NCBI RefSeq assembly: GCF_021922985.1
Contig: NZ_CP040788.1
Location: 310,001 to 374,000 of the forward strand
DNA from: Clavibacter michiganensis subsp. tessellarius
Lineage (GTDB): Bacteria; Actinomycetota; Actinomycetes; Actinomycetales; Microbacteriaceae
Direction of reading: 5' to 3'
DNA: 64,000 bases
Below the pieces are notes generated by a model. It was given only the letters and a program-made list of their open reading frames with translations. It searched no databases and had not been told where the DNA came from. Position 1 is the first letter of the stretch, and each line of letters begins with the position of its first letter. Below are positions 32,767 to 40,559 of the stretch, in pieces. A program made the translations under genes and the position numbers.

Positions 32767-32783
32767 TCGTGGGGAGGAGCGGA

Positions 32784-33434
32784 CTACGCCATGTCGCGGT
32801 AGCGCTTCGCCTCGGCCAGGGCCGTGCGGAGGCCGGCGGCGTCGAGCTTCGGGCCGTAGCCGGGGGTGTCGCGCTGGATGCGCCAGCCCTCCGCGAGCGG
32901 CCCCGCGTCGACGGCGTCGTAGCCGAAGGAGTCGAGGATCGACGTGACGGTCGCCTTCGCCTCGGCGTCGTCGCCCGCGATGACGAGCGCGCGGCGGTCC
33001 GGCGTGCCCGCGGGGGTGCCGTCGGTCGTGAGGTCGGCCGCGTAGATGTGGTTGAAGGCCTTGACGACCTTCGACTCGGGGAGGTGGCGCTGCAGCATCT
33101 CCGCGGTCGTGGTGGTCTCGTCGTCGAGCTCGGCGATGTGGCCGTCGCGCTCCGGGTAGTAGTTGTCGGTGTCGATGACGACCTTGCCCGCGAGGGGCGC
33201 GACCGGCACGGTGTCGATGCTCTTCAGCGGGATGGTGACGACGACGATCTCGCCGGCCTCGGCGACCTCCTGCACGGTGGCGGCGCGCGCGTGCTCGCCG
33301 AGCTCGTCGATCAGGTCGGTGAGCGTCTCCGGGCCGCGGGAGTTGGCGATCACGACGTCGTGGCCGGTGGAGGTGAACAGGCGGGCGAGCTGGCTGCCGA
33401 TGAGTCCGGCGCCGATGATTCCGATGTTGGTCAT
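32784..33434 (-). CDS. NADPH-dependent F420 reductase-like protein
   Basis: 216 residues starting at MTNIGIIGAGLIGSQLARLF, a Rossmann dinucleotide motif, then VVIANSRGPETL, which matches the NADP 2'-phosphate pocket of F420H2:NADP+ oxidoreductases (family also called NAD(P)-binding/F420-dependent FNO-like). VIDTDNYYPERDG and KAFNHIYAADL are conserved family positions. Coenzyme F420 use is plausible in actinobacteria but not shown. A further ATG 21 bases upstream is less likely. Confidence 0.87.
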   Translation of the reverse strand: MTNIGIIGAGLIGSQLARLFTSTGHDVVIANSRGPETLTDLIDELGEHARAATVQEVAEAGEIVVVTIPLKSIDTVPVAPLAGKVVIDTDNYYPERDGHIAELDDETTTTAEMLQRHLPESKVVKAFNHIYAADLTTDGTPAGTPDRRALVIAGDDAEAKATVTSILDSFGYDAVDAGPLAEGWRIQRDTPGYGPKLDAAGLRTALAEAKRYRDMA

Positions 33435-33484
33435 GCTGAGGGGAACCGGATCCACGGGGCTGCCATTCCCCGCCGGGACGACGA

Positions 33485-33512
33485 CGGGCGCCGCCCCGGA
33501 GGACGGCGCCCG
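33485..33512 (-). terminator. Hairpin after pspA
   Basis: A 9-bp stem (cgggcgccg/cggcgcccg) 19 bp after the pspA stop; no T tract. Confidence 0.5.
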
Positions 33513-33530
33513 CGCATCGGACCGGGACGG

Positions 33531-34274
33531 CTACTCGCCGGACGTGACCTGCTTCGGCGTGGACCCGCCGGACTTGAGGGCGGCCAGGCGCGCCTCGACC
33601 TCGGTCAGCTCGCCGAGGTCCTCGAGCTCCTCGAACTGCGCGTCGAGGCTGGAGGCCTGCAGCTCCTCGGCGCCGCGGACCCGGGCCTCCTCGCGGCGGA
33701 TCTTCTGCTCGAAGCGGCTCACCTCGCTGGTCGGGTCCATGATGTCGATGCTCTTCATGGCGTCCTGCACCTGCGACTGCGCCTGCACGGTCTTCTGGCG
33801 GGCGTTCAGCTCGTCGCGCTTCGACGAGAGCTGCTGGAGCTTGCCGCGCATCGTGTCAAGGCCCTGCTTCAGCTTCTCGACGACCTCGGTCTGCGACGCG
33901 ATGGTCGGCTCGGCGCCCTTCGCCTCGCTCTCCGACTGCATCTGGCGCTGGAGCGCGACGCGGGCGAGCGCGTCGAACTTGTCGGCGTTCGGGGTGTTGC
34001 CGGCGTTCCGGTACTCGTCCGCCTTCTGGCTCGCGGCGAGGGCCTTGCGGCCCCAGTCGCCCGCGGCCTGGACGTCCTCGCGGTGGTCGTCCTCGATCAT
34101 CCGGAGGTTGCCGATGGTCTGGGCGACGGCGCTCTCGGCCTCGCGGATGCTCTCCGTGTAGTCGCGGACCATCTGGTCCAGCATGAGCTGCGGGTCCTCG
34201 GCCTGGTCGATGAGGTTGTTGATGTTGGCCTTCGCGAGCTGCGCGATGCGGCCGAGGATGGACTGCTTGGACAT
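33531..34274 (-). CDS. pspA: PspA/IM30 family membrane-stress protein
   Basis: A 247-residue, almost wholly helical protein with long coiled coils, starting MSKQSILGRIAQLAKANINNLIDQAEDP and containing QLMLDQMVRDYTESIREAESAVAQTIGN, typical of PspA/Vipp1. Family members form ESCRT-III-like oligomers that stabilise damaged membranes. The ATG at 34274 has GGAG about 9 nt upstream; an upstream in-frame ATG at 34322 has none. It is ~110 bp downstream of the TPM gene in the same direction, which suggests a shared envelope-stress role. Confidence 0.92.
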   Translation of the reverse strand: MSKQSILGRIAQLAKANINNLIDQAEDPQLMLDQMVRDYTESIREAESAVAQTIGNLRMIEDDHREDVQAAGDWGRKALAASQKADEYRNAGNTPNADKFDALARVALQRQMQSESEAKGAEPTIASQTEVVEKLKQGLDTMRGKLQQLSSKRDELNARQKTVQAQSQVQDAMKSIDIMDPTSEVSRFEQKIRREEARVRGAEELQASSLDAQFEELEDLGELTEVEARLAALKSGGSTPKQVTSGE

Positions 34275-34384
34275 GGGTGCTGCTCCTTCTCGTCTGGTGC
34301 TTCGTCGGAATGGGTTGATCATGGGTCGCTCTCGTCCTCGTCGTCGTGCTGGTCGTGCGCGGGGTCCGGGTGGGGGCGGATCCG

Positions 34385-36436
34385 CTAGAAGTCGCCGCCG
34401 CTGAAGCCGCCTCCGCCGCCTCCGCCGAAGCCGCCTCCGCCGAAGCCGCCGCCGCCGCCGCCGAAGCCCCCGCCGCTGAAGCCGCCGCCTCCGCCGCCAC
34501 CCCAGCCGCCGCCTCCGCCGCCGCCGCTGAGCAGGCCGCCGATGATGCCGCCCATGATCGCGCCGCCGAAGGCGTCGCCGCCTCCGCGGCCGCCCATCAT
34601 GCCGCCGCCGTAGCCGCCGTACCCGCCGCCCTGGTCGAGGTCGCGCTGGGCGGCCTCGATGGCCTGCGCCGAGTAGGAGGTCGCGGCCTGGGCCGCGGCG
34701 ACCGCCCGGACGGGATCACGGGGTGCGGCCTCGTGCGCGTCGTCGAGCGCGCGCTGGGCGTGGGCGAGGCGCGTGCGCGCCTCCTCGCCGACGCCGCCGC
34801 GGCGCGTGGAGATGAAGTCGCGGGCCGTCGCCACCTGGCTCTCGGCGGTGGAGAGCGCGCGCGGCAGGTAGCCGATCGCGCGCTGCACCTGCTCCTGCTG
34901 CTCGCGCACGGGGGCGAGGGCCTCGTCGAGCCGCGCCTCCGCCTCCTGCAGCAGCGTGACGCTCGTGAGCGGATCCGCGAGGCGGCCCTGCAGCGGCTTC
35001 GCGTCGGCGATCGCCTGCTCGGCGGCCTCCACGAGGCGGGTCAGCTCGGGCATGCGGCCGCCGCGCTGCGCGGCGCGGGCGTCCTGGATGTCGCTGCGGA
35101 CGTCCGCGATCTCCTCCTGCACGCGCGTCGACGCGTGCTCGAGGTCGGACGAGACGCGGTCGACCGCGTCGAGCAGCTGCCCCGCCTGGCCGACGGCCTG
35201 CTGCGCCGCGCGCACCTTGACCGCGACCTCGCCGGTGGACGTGCGGTCGCCCGCGCGGATCGCCTCGGCGGCCTCCTGCGCGGTGTCGGTCGCGAAGGAG
35301 AGGAGCGAGCGGGCCTGGTCGACGTTGCCGGTGACGGTCGTCATCGAGGGGCCGGCGTACCGGCGGCCGAGGAGGTCGACGGCCTCCTGCGTGCGCTCGA
35401 TGCGGGTCTTCAGCGCCTCGGCGTCGGTGACGATCGCGGCCAGCGTCTGCGGCGCGTTCTGCTCGAGAGCGCGCAGCTCCTCGAACGACTCGGCCTGCGC
35501 GTCGAGCTCGCCGCGGGCCTCCTCGCACAGCTCGACGATGCGGGCGGCCCAGGTGCGGCGCTCCTCGTCGGTGTCCTCGATCGTGTCGTCGAGCTTCTGC
35601 TTGAGGGCGAAGGCCTCGCGGACCTTGCCGCCCGCGGAGACGAGCACCTCGCGGTAGGGCCCGACCGCGCCGGATCCGAACTCCGCCTCGGCGAAGCCCA
35701 CCTCCTGCTCGCTGGTCTCGAGCGCGTCGTCGAGCTGCACGAGCATGCTGCCGGCGCGCTGCTCGGCCGTGCGCATCTCCTCGAGCACCGCCTGCCGCTT
35801 CTGCGCGAGGGCCTTCCTCTTGCGGCGTCGCCCCACGAGGGTCGTCACGACGGTGGCCAGGAGGATCGCGCCGAGCACGTAGAGGAGGACGAGGCCGAAG
35901 TCGATGCCGGAGCCGCTGCCGGCGGAGGGGGTGGATCCGGTGCCCGCCTCGGTGCCGGTGCCCGTCCGCGACTGGGAGTCGATGCCCTGCGCGGCGGCGA
36001 TCGCGGCTGCCGCCCAGTTCCCGTCCTGGAGCTCGGGGCGGATCCCGTTCTGCAGGAGCTGGTCGCGGGCCGACTCGGAGAGGTCGGCGGGTGCGCCGAA
36101 GGAGACCTGGCGGGCGTCGACGGCCACGGCCAGGAGCGCGTCCGAGTCGCCGAAGCCGTTGGCGGAGTTGGTGGCGCGGCCCCAGGCCTCCTGGTTCGCG
36201 GCGCCCGTGAACGTATCGACGAACGCCACGTGGAGGGTGATGCCCGTGTCGGTCCGCAGCTGGTCGATCGCCTGCTGGATCTGCTGCTCCTGCGCGGACG
36301 TGACGGCGTCGACCGGGTCGAGGATCGAGGCCCCGCCGAAGTCCACCGGCTCGGTGGCCTGCGCCATCTGGGGCACGAGGGCCCCGGCCAGGCCGAGCGC
36401 GAGCGCGGCCCCCAGCAATCTCGCGGACCGCGGCAT
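34385..36436 (-). CDS. TPM-domain membrane protein with coiled coil and Gly-rich tail
   Basis: 683 residues. Signal sequence (1-33, ending AQATEP), TPM (TLP18.3/Psb32/MOLO-1) domain about 35-165 with VDAVTSAQEQQIQQAIDQL and GDSDALLAVAVDARQ, a Ser/Thr/Gly linker, one membrane helix (about 180-203), then ~400 residues of helical coiled coil (Gln/Glu/Ala-rich) and a Gly-rich C-terminus (GGGFGGGG repeats, ending SGGDF). Similar proteins act at the membrane in photosystem or envelope maintenance. GGAGG lies 6 nt before the ATG at 36436. Neighbour pspA points to membrane quality control. Confidence 0.88.
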   Translation of the reverse strand: MPRSARLLGAALALGLAGALVPQMAQATEPVDFGGASILDPVDAVTSAQEQQIQQAIDQLRTDTGITLHVAFVDTFTGAANQEAWGRATNSANGFGDSDALLAVAVDARQVSFGAPADLSESARDQLLQNGIRPELQDGNWAAAAIAAAQGIDSQSRTGTGTEAGTGSTPSAGSGSGIDFGLVLLYVLGAILLATVVTTLVGRRRKRKALAQKRQAVLEEMRTAEQRAGSMLVQLDDALETSEQEVGFAEAEFGSGAVGPYREVLVSAGGKVREAFALKQKLDDTIEDTDEERRTWAARIVELCEEARGELDAQAESFEELRALEQNAPQTLAAIVTDAEALKTRIERTQEAVDLLGRRYAGPSMTTVTGNVDQARSLLSFATDTAQEAAEAIRAGDRTSTGEVAVKVRAAQQAVGQAGQLLDAVDRVSSDLEHASTRVQEEIADVRSDIQDARAAQRGGRMPELTRLVEAAEQAIADAKPLQGRLADPLTSVTLLQEAEARLDEALAPVREQQEQVQRAIGYLPRALSTAESQVATARDFISTRRGGVGEEARTRLAHAQRALDDAHEAAPRDPVRAVAAAQAATSYSAQAIEAAQRDLDQGGGYGGYGGGMMGGRGGGDAFGGAIMGGIIGGLLSGGGGGGGWGGGGGGGFSGGGFGGGGGGFGGGGFGGGGGGGFSGGDF

Positions 36437-36524
36437 GCGACTCCTCCGTCGTCTCAAGGTCGTGCTCCGTCCAGGCTAGTGGCGCGGGTGCCGGGCGGGG
36501 CCGTGGGAGCGGCACCCGTCCGGG

Positions 36525-37103
36525 TCACGCGAGCTCCGTCGTCGTGCGGTCGCGGGGGTCCCAGCGGCGGAGGCCGGCGGCGGGCGCGTCGAGCGGATCC
36601 ACCCGGCCGAGCGCGGCGACCGCCTCGCCGAGCTGCTCGGTCGTGAGGCGCAGGGCGAGCGAGACGTGCGGGGTCCAGGATCCGGGCCGCGTGTGGGGGA
36701 CGACCTCGACCGGCTCGGCGTCGGCGTCCTCGTGGTCGCCGTCCGCGGCGGGCTCCGCCAGGGAGGCGTCGACGGCCGCGTGGATCCGCCCGTGCAGCGC
36801 CAGCAGCGCCTCGTCCACCACGACCTGCCGCGCCAGCACGAGGCCGCGCGGCGGGACGCCGAAGACGAGGAGGCCGCCCAGCCGGAGCGTCGGCAGGGGA
36901 GCGGAGGCGGCGATCCCGCGCACCGCGTCGTCCGCGGATCCGCCCAGCCCGTGCGCCGCGAGCAGCGTCACGTGCGGCCGGTTCGTCGCGCCGGCGTGGT
37001 CGGCGAGGCTCGGGACGCCCGCGTCGGCCAGGGCGCGCCACATGCCGCGGACCGCGGCGTCGGACGCCGCGTCCAGCGTGAGCTCGAGGCTGCCGGCGCT
37101 CAG
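36525..37103 (-). CDS. 2'-5' RNA ligase / cyclic phosphodiesterase-like protein, CTG start
   Basis: About 192 residues with two HxT/S motifs, PHVTLL and PHVSLAL, of the 2H phosphoesterase family (LigT/ThpR-like), which acts on cyclic phosphates or 2'-5' RNA bonds. The first ATG (37043) would cut off the first beta strand (SLELTLDAASDAAVRG), which is in frame upstream. No ATG, GTG or TTG precedes it, but a CTG at 37103 overlaps the TGA of the upstream small gene as CTGA, matching the ATGA/GTGA couplings elsewhere. An insertion of acidic residues lies between the motifs. Confidence 0.75.
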   Translation of the reverse strand: MSAGSLELTLDAASDAAVRGMWRALADAGVPSLADHAGATNRPHVTLLAAHGLGGSADDAVRGIAASAPLPTLRLGGLLVFGVPPRGLVLARQVVVDEALLALHGRIHAAVDASLAEPAADGDHEDADAEPVEVVPHTRPGSWTPHVSLALRLTTEQLGEAVAALGRVDPLDAPAAGLRRWDPRDRTTTELA

Positions 37104-37342
37104 GGGCGGGGCGGGGTCGCGGGCGGCGTGGGGCCCTGGCCGCCGCGGCCGCCGTCGGGGCCGAGCTTCCGCAGCTGGTCGTCGGCGGCCTGGCGCGCCT
37201 TCTGGATCTTGTCGGCGTGCTTGCTGCCGGTGGCCTTGTCGGCGATGCCGGACACCTTGTCGATGGCGGTGCGGCCGACGTCCTGGCCCTTCGACGTGCG
37301 CAGGAATCCGGTGGCGGCGGCGGCGATGCGGGACAGCTTCAC
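37100..37342 (-). CDS. Rv0909/MT0933-like small antitoxin-family protein
   Basis: 80 residues. The core AIDKVSGIADKATGSKHADKIQKARQAADDQL fits the MT0933-like antitoxin family (A-ID-K-AG-D--D-KTGGK-ADK-DKA), first defined by Mycobacterium Rv0909 of the Rv0909-Rv0910 toxin-antitoxin pair. A Gly/Pro tail follows. No Rv0910-type partner is present; instead its stop overlaps the start of a 2'-5' RNA ligase-like gene. Many actinobacteria carry orphan members, so the antitoxin role is unproven. Confidence 0.7.
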   Translation of the reverse strand: MKLSRIAAAATGFLRTSKGQDVGRTAIDKVSGIADKATGSKHADKIQKARQAADDQLRKLGPDGGRGGQGPTPPATPPRP

Positions 37343-37541
37343 GGGTGGTCTCCTATGTAGGGGATCGGGTGGGCCGCCGTGCCCGGGCGGCGCGGCGGTC
37401 GTCCTGGGACCATCCTGGCGGGTCGCGCCTGTGCCGGAGCGGGGAGTCTCCTCGGGAGAGGGAATGCGGCGGCCGCGCGTGGTCCGGGCGCGCGCCGACC
37501 GGAGACCGGGGAGCCGGCACGGCGGGCGTCCCGGCCGGTGC

Positions 37542-37547
37542 TACCCT
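37542..37547 (+). promoter_or_regulatory. -10 box of tRNA-Arg promoter
   Basis: TACCCT, 24 nt before the mature tRNA-Arg end. Confidence 0.5.
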
Positions 37548-37571
37548 GGATCCGCGCTCGCGCGCACCCTG

Positions 37572-37643
37572 GCCCCCATAGCTCAGGGGATAGAGCACTG
37601 CCCTCCGGAGGCAGGGGCGGAGGTTCGAATCCTCCTGGGGGCA
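37572..37643 (+). tRNA. tRNA-Arg(CCG)
   Basis: Acceptor GCCCCCA/TGGGGGC; D arm GCTC/GAGC; anticodon stem CTGCC/GGCAG with loop CTCCGGA, anticodon CCG reading CGG; T arm GGAGG/CCTCC with TTCGAAT. Discriminator A; CCA not encoded. Confidence 0.96.
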
Positions 37644-37672
37644 CACCTTCCCATATCCCGTGTTGGTGCGGT

Positions 37673-37706
37673 GAGCGGCCGGTCCCGTCAGCGGGGCCGG
37701 CCGCTC
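37673..37706 (+). terminator. Hairpin after tRNA-Arg
   Basis: A 14-bp stem (gagcggccggtccc with one G-T pair), 6-nt loop; no T tract. Confidence 0.55.
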
Positions 37707-38125
37707 GTGCGTCCGGGGTCGTCGCGGCACGCGATCCGCGGGCGTCGGTCCGCGTGCGGCCACGGCGCGGCGGTGCGCGCCACCGCGACGGGGCGATGCC
37801 GAGGAACGCGGCCGGCATCGGATCCGATCGGCGGGCAGCAGGCGGCGGCGGCGGCCGCGGCGGATCCCTGCGGCCGGCGCACGACGAACACACGCGGCAG
37901 GGCCCGAGACGGGTCTCGGGTCCCGCCGCGTGGTGCTGGGCCCAACTGGGGGAGCGGGCCTGTCGACGACGCTAGGGGAGCGCGCCGCCGCCGAGAAGGC
38001 GCTCCGGTACTGGGAAACGCCAGTGGCGGAGGCGCCAATCCGATCGCGGCCGGGCGTCGAACATCCGCTCTCGCACGCCTCCGACGGCTCCGGCCGGTGC
38101 CGCCGGCACGCCCGCGGGAGCGGCC
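37707..38125. other. Intergenic region without a supportable gene
   Basis: About 420 bp between tRNA-Arg and the PdxH-like gene. Open frames exist on both strands but have no start with a site and no family-like sequence. A strong 18-bp hairpin with two mismatches lies at 37893-37930 (cgcggcagggcccgagac/gtctcgggtcccgccgcg), so a small RNA or a decayed gene remains possible. Confidence 0.6.
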
Positions 38126-38131
38126 TAGGCT
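38126..38131 (+). promoter_or_regulatory. -10 box of leaderless promoter
   Basis: TAGGCT, 6 nt before the ATG at 38138. Confidence 0.6.
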
Positions 38132-38137
38132 CGGCGC

Positions 38138-38833
38138 ATGGCAGACGACGACGACGACTCCACCCCCATCCGCGACCTCCTGAAGGGCGCGAAGCCGAAG
38201 CCCCACGACTTCCCCGAGCTCGACCCGGCCGCGCTGCCCGGCGACCCGATCGACCTCGTCATCGACTGGATCCGCGACGCCGTCGCCCACGACGCCGCCG
38301 AGGTGAACGCGGTCGTCCTCGCGACCGCGGACGCCGAGGGCCGCCCGAGCGCGCGCACCCTCCTCCTCAAGGACGTGACGCCCACCGTCGACGACGAGCC
38401 CGGCGCCCTGTGGTTCTCCTCACTCGCCGAGAGCCCCAAGGGCCGCGACCTCGAGGCGAACCCGCGCGCGGCGCTCGTCGCGTACTGGCGCGAGCGCGGG
38501 CGCCAGATCCGCGCCACCGGCCCCGTCTTCCACGGCGACCGCGAGGTCAGCGAGCGCGACTTCCTCGCCCGCCACCCCGCGTCGCGCGCCGAGGTCATCG
38601 CGGGCGACCAGAGCGAGCCGATGCCCGACGCCGAGGAGCGCGACGCGCGCGTGGCCCGCGCGCGGGAGGCGGTCGACGCGGATCCCGAGCTCGTCGCCGA
38701 GTCGTGGCGCGCCTACGTGCTGCAGCCGACCGTGGTCGAGTTCTGGCAGGCGACGGAGGATCACGGCCAGCTGCGGATCATGTACCGCGCCGACGCGGAC
38801 GGCACCTGGTCGCACACGCTCGTCTGGCCCTGA
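38138..38833 (+). CDS. Pyridoxamine 5'-phosphate oxidase family protein (PdxH-like)
   Basis: A 231-residue FMN-binding split-barrel flavoprotein with the PdxH layout: NAVVLATADAEGRPSARTLLLKDV, GALWFSSLAESPKGRDLEANPRAALVAYW, RQIRATGPVFHG and the C-terminal VVEFWQATEDHGQLRIMYRADADGTW, where PdxH has VEFWQG...RLHDR. PdxH oxidises PNP/PMP to PLP. The C-terminal R-x-H-x-R of true PdxH is replaced (QLRIMYR), so a phenazine- or F420/other flavin-type relative is possible. Monocistronic; leaderless promoter. Confidence 0.85.
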   Translation: MADDDDDSTPIRDLLKGAKPKPHDFPELDPAALPGDPIDLVIDWIRDAVAHDAAEVNAVVLATADAEGRPSARTLLLKDVTPTVDDEPGALWFSSLAESPKGRDLEANPRAALVAYWRERGRQIRATGPVFHGDREVSERDFLARHPASRAEVIAGDQSEPMPDAEERDARVARAREAVDADPELVAESWRAYVLQPTVVEFWQATEDHGQLRIMYRADADGTWSHTLVWP

Positions 38834-38907
38834 CCCGCTGTCTGCGCTGCGGCCGCTCGCGTGTTGCGGCAGATGACGGGGAGGGTGCGGCGCCGCCCGG
38901 GAGCCCG

Positions 38908-38913
38908 CACACT
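38908..38913 (+). promoter_or_regulatory. -10 box of leaderless promoter
   Basis: CACACT, exactly 6 nt before the ATG at 38920; a C-initial variant of TANNNT. Confidence 0.4.
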
Positions 38914-38919
38914 GGATCC

Positions 38920-39684
38920 ATGCCCGCACCCCTCCGCCGCCTCGCCGTCGTGCAGGTGACCCGATCCCGGCCCGAGGCCGTCGACTACCACCAGCTCGTG
39001 CAGGGCCTCAACATGCGCGTGGCCGAGGTCGCGGGCGCGGCCGGCTGGGTCGTCGAGAACCTCGCCGCGGAGGACGAGGGCGTCGAGTCGCTCCTCGAGC
39101 GCACGCGCGACGCGGACGCCGTCGTCATCATGGGCGGCGAGGACGTCGCGCCCCGCTTCTACGGCGGGCCGGCCGACTACGAGGGCCGCTCGCCGCACCG
39201 CGAGGTCGCGGACGCCGGCCAGATCGCGCTCGTCCGCCGCGCGGTCGCCGAGGGCACGCCGCTCCTCGGGATCTGCCGGGGCGCCCAGATCGTCAACGTC
39301 GCGCTCGGCGGCACCCTCCAGCAGCACATCGACGGCGTGGGCGAGCACCGCAACGCGGCGGACGACATCACCGCCGTCATGCGCGACCACGACGTTCGGG
39401 TCGCGGCCGACAGCCGCCTCGCGCGCGTCCTCGGATCCACCGCCCTCGTCGTGCGCAGCGCCCACCACCAGGCGGTCGACCGCCCGGGCGCCGGCCTCCG
39501 CGTCGTCGCGGTCGCGCCCGACGGCGTCCCGGAGGCGGTCGAGCACGAGACGGCGCCCATCACCGGCGTGCAGTGGCACCCGGAGGACGCGGCCGCCGCG
39601 CGCGACCAGCTCCCCGCCCTGCTGGCGGCGCTCGCCGACCAGTGCGCCCGACGCGAGCCCGCGCGGGCCGACGTCGCGGCCTGA
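38920..39684 (+). CDS. Gamma-glutamyl-gamma-aminobutyrate hydrolase family protein (peptidase C26)
   Basis: A 254-residue class I glutamine-amidotransferase-fold hydrolase. The nucleophile elbow is LLGICRGAQIVNVALGGTLQQHI (Cys), the catalytic His-Glu are in GVQWHPEDA, and VIMGGEDVAPRFYGG matches the family's GG-D strand. PuuD-type enzymes release GABA from gamma-glutamyl-GABA in polyamine breakdown; other members cleave gamma-glutamyl amides. Start is the ATG at 38920, 6 nt after a CACACT box. It converges on the SDR operon. Confidence 0.9.
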   Translation: MPAPLRRLAVVQVTRSRPEAVDYHQLVQGLNMRVAEVAGAAGWVVENLAAEDEGVESLLERTRDADAVVIMGGEDVAPRFYGGPADYEGRSPHREVADAGQIALVRRAVAEGTPLLGICRGAQIVNVALGGTLQQHIDGVGEHRNAADDITAVMRDHDVRVAADSRLARVLGSTALVVRSAHHQAVDRPGAGLRVVAVAPDGVPEAVEHETAPITGVQWHPEDAAAARDQLPALLAALADQCARREPARADVAA

Positions 39685-39740
39685 GACCGCGCCGCCCGAG
39701 ACCGCGCCGCCGGAGACCGCCCCACCGGAGACGGCGCGAC
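39682..39740. repeat. Imperfect 15-bp tandem repeats
   Basis: Four degraded copies of gagaccgcgccgcc-like units directly after the stop codon of the C26 gene and before the hairpin. Confidence 0.6.
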
Positions 39741-39768
39741 CCGCCCGCGTCGTGCGCGGGCGGGTCGC
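39736..39768. terminator. Bidirectional hairpin between convergent genes
   Basis: A perfect 14-bp stem (gcgacccgcccgcg and complement) with a 5-nt loop; no T tract. Confidence 0.6.
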
Positions 39769-39791
39769 CGCCGTCGGGATCCCGGTCGGCG

Positions 39792-40559
39792 TCAGGGCAT
39801 CACGTCGCCGCTGTTCGGCCCGAGGGTCTGGCCGACGAACAGGTTGCCGTCCGGATCCGCGGCGAGCATCACCGCGACCGGCGCGACCTCGTCGACCGTG
39901 CCGAACCGCCCGAGGGGCAGCTCGCGCCGCTTGGCGGCCTTCCAGTCCTCGGAGATCCCGTCGACCAGCGGGGTCTCGACGGGCCCTGGCGCGATGACGT
40001 TCGCGAGCACGTTCGACGCGGAGACCTCGAGCGCGAGCGACTTCGTGAACGCGATGACCCCGGCCTTCGCCGCCGCGTAGTGCGCGAGGCCCGTGCCGCC
40101 CTTCTGCCCGAGCTGCGAGGCGATCTGGATGATGCGGCCGTCGCGCCGCGCGAGCATCCCCGGCAGCACGGCGCGCGTGACGAGGAAGACGCTCGTGAGG
40201 TCGACGTCGATCGTGCGCTGCCAGGTGGCGAGGTCCATGTCCACCACGTGCGCCTCGGTGAGGATGCCGTGCGAGGAGACGAGCACGTCGATCCGGCCGA
40301 GCAGGGCCTCCGCCTCCGCGACGGCCCGCGTCACCGCGCGCTCGTCCGCGAGGTCGGCGGCGACGGCGCCGTCCGCGCCGAGCGCCGCGGCCACGTCGTG
40401 CACGGAGGCCGCGCGGTCGAGGAGGACGACGCGGGCGCCGGCGGCGAGGAAGTGCGTGGCGACCGCGCGGCCGATGCCGCTCGCCGCGCCCGTGACGAGG
40501 GCCGTGCGCCCCAGGAGCCGCTCGCTGCGCGCGGGGCCGGGCGCCGCGTGCGCGCTCAC
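39792..40559 (-). CDS. SDR oxidoreductase (last gene of LacI-linked operon)
   Basis: A 255-residue classical SDR: VTGAASGIGRAVA cofactor motif, SSHGI (NNAG position), IIQIASQLGQ and YAAAKAG (YxxxK). NVIAPGPVETPL and the C-terminal GQTLGPNSGD fit the FabG-like/sugar-acid dehydrogenase group. The GTG start at 40559 overlaps the stop of the upstream SDR (GTGA). It ends the operon asparaginase - deacetylase-fold hydrolase - MFS - SDR - SDR. Confidence 0.9.
   Translation of the reverse strand: MSAHAAPGPARSERLLGRTALVTGAASGIGRAVATHFLAAGARVVLLDRAASVHDVAAALGADGAVAADLADERAVTRAVAEAEALLGRIDVLVSSHGILTEAHVVDMDLATWQRTIDVDLTSVFLVTRAVLPGMLARRDGRIIQIASQLGQKGGTGLAHYAAAKAGVIAFTKSLALEVSASNVLANVIAPGPVETPLVDGISEDWKAAKRRELPLGRFGTVDEVAPVAVMLAADPDGNLFVGQTLGPNSGDVMP

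Noticed and set aside
34385..34560. Gly-rich coding stretch as a frameshift artefact or spidroin-like repeat gene
   Set aside because: It is in frame with the TPM protein and such Gly-rich C-termini are common in this family.
37379..37975. Plus-strand frame of ~200 codons across tRNA-Arg
   Set aside because: It runs through the tRNA gene, has no start site and no recognisable sequence.
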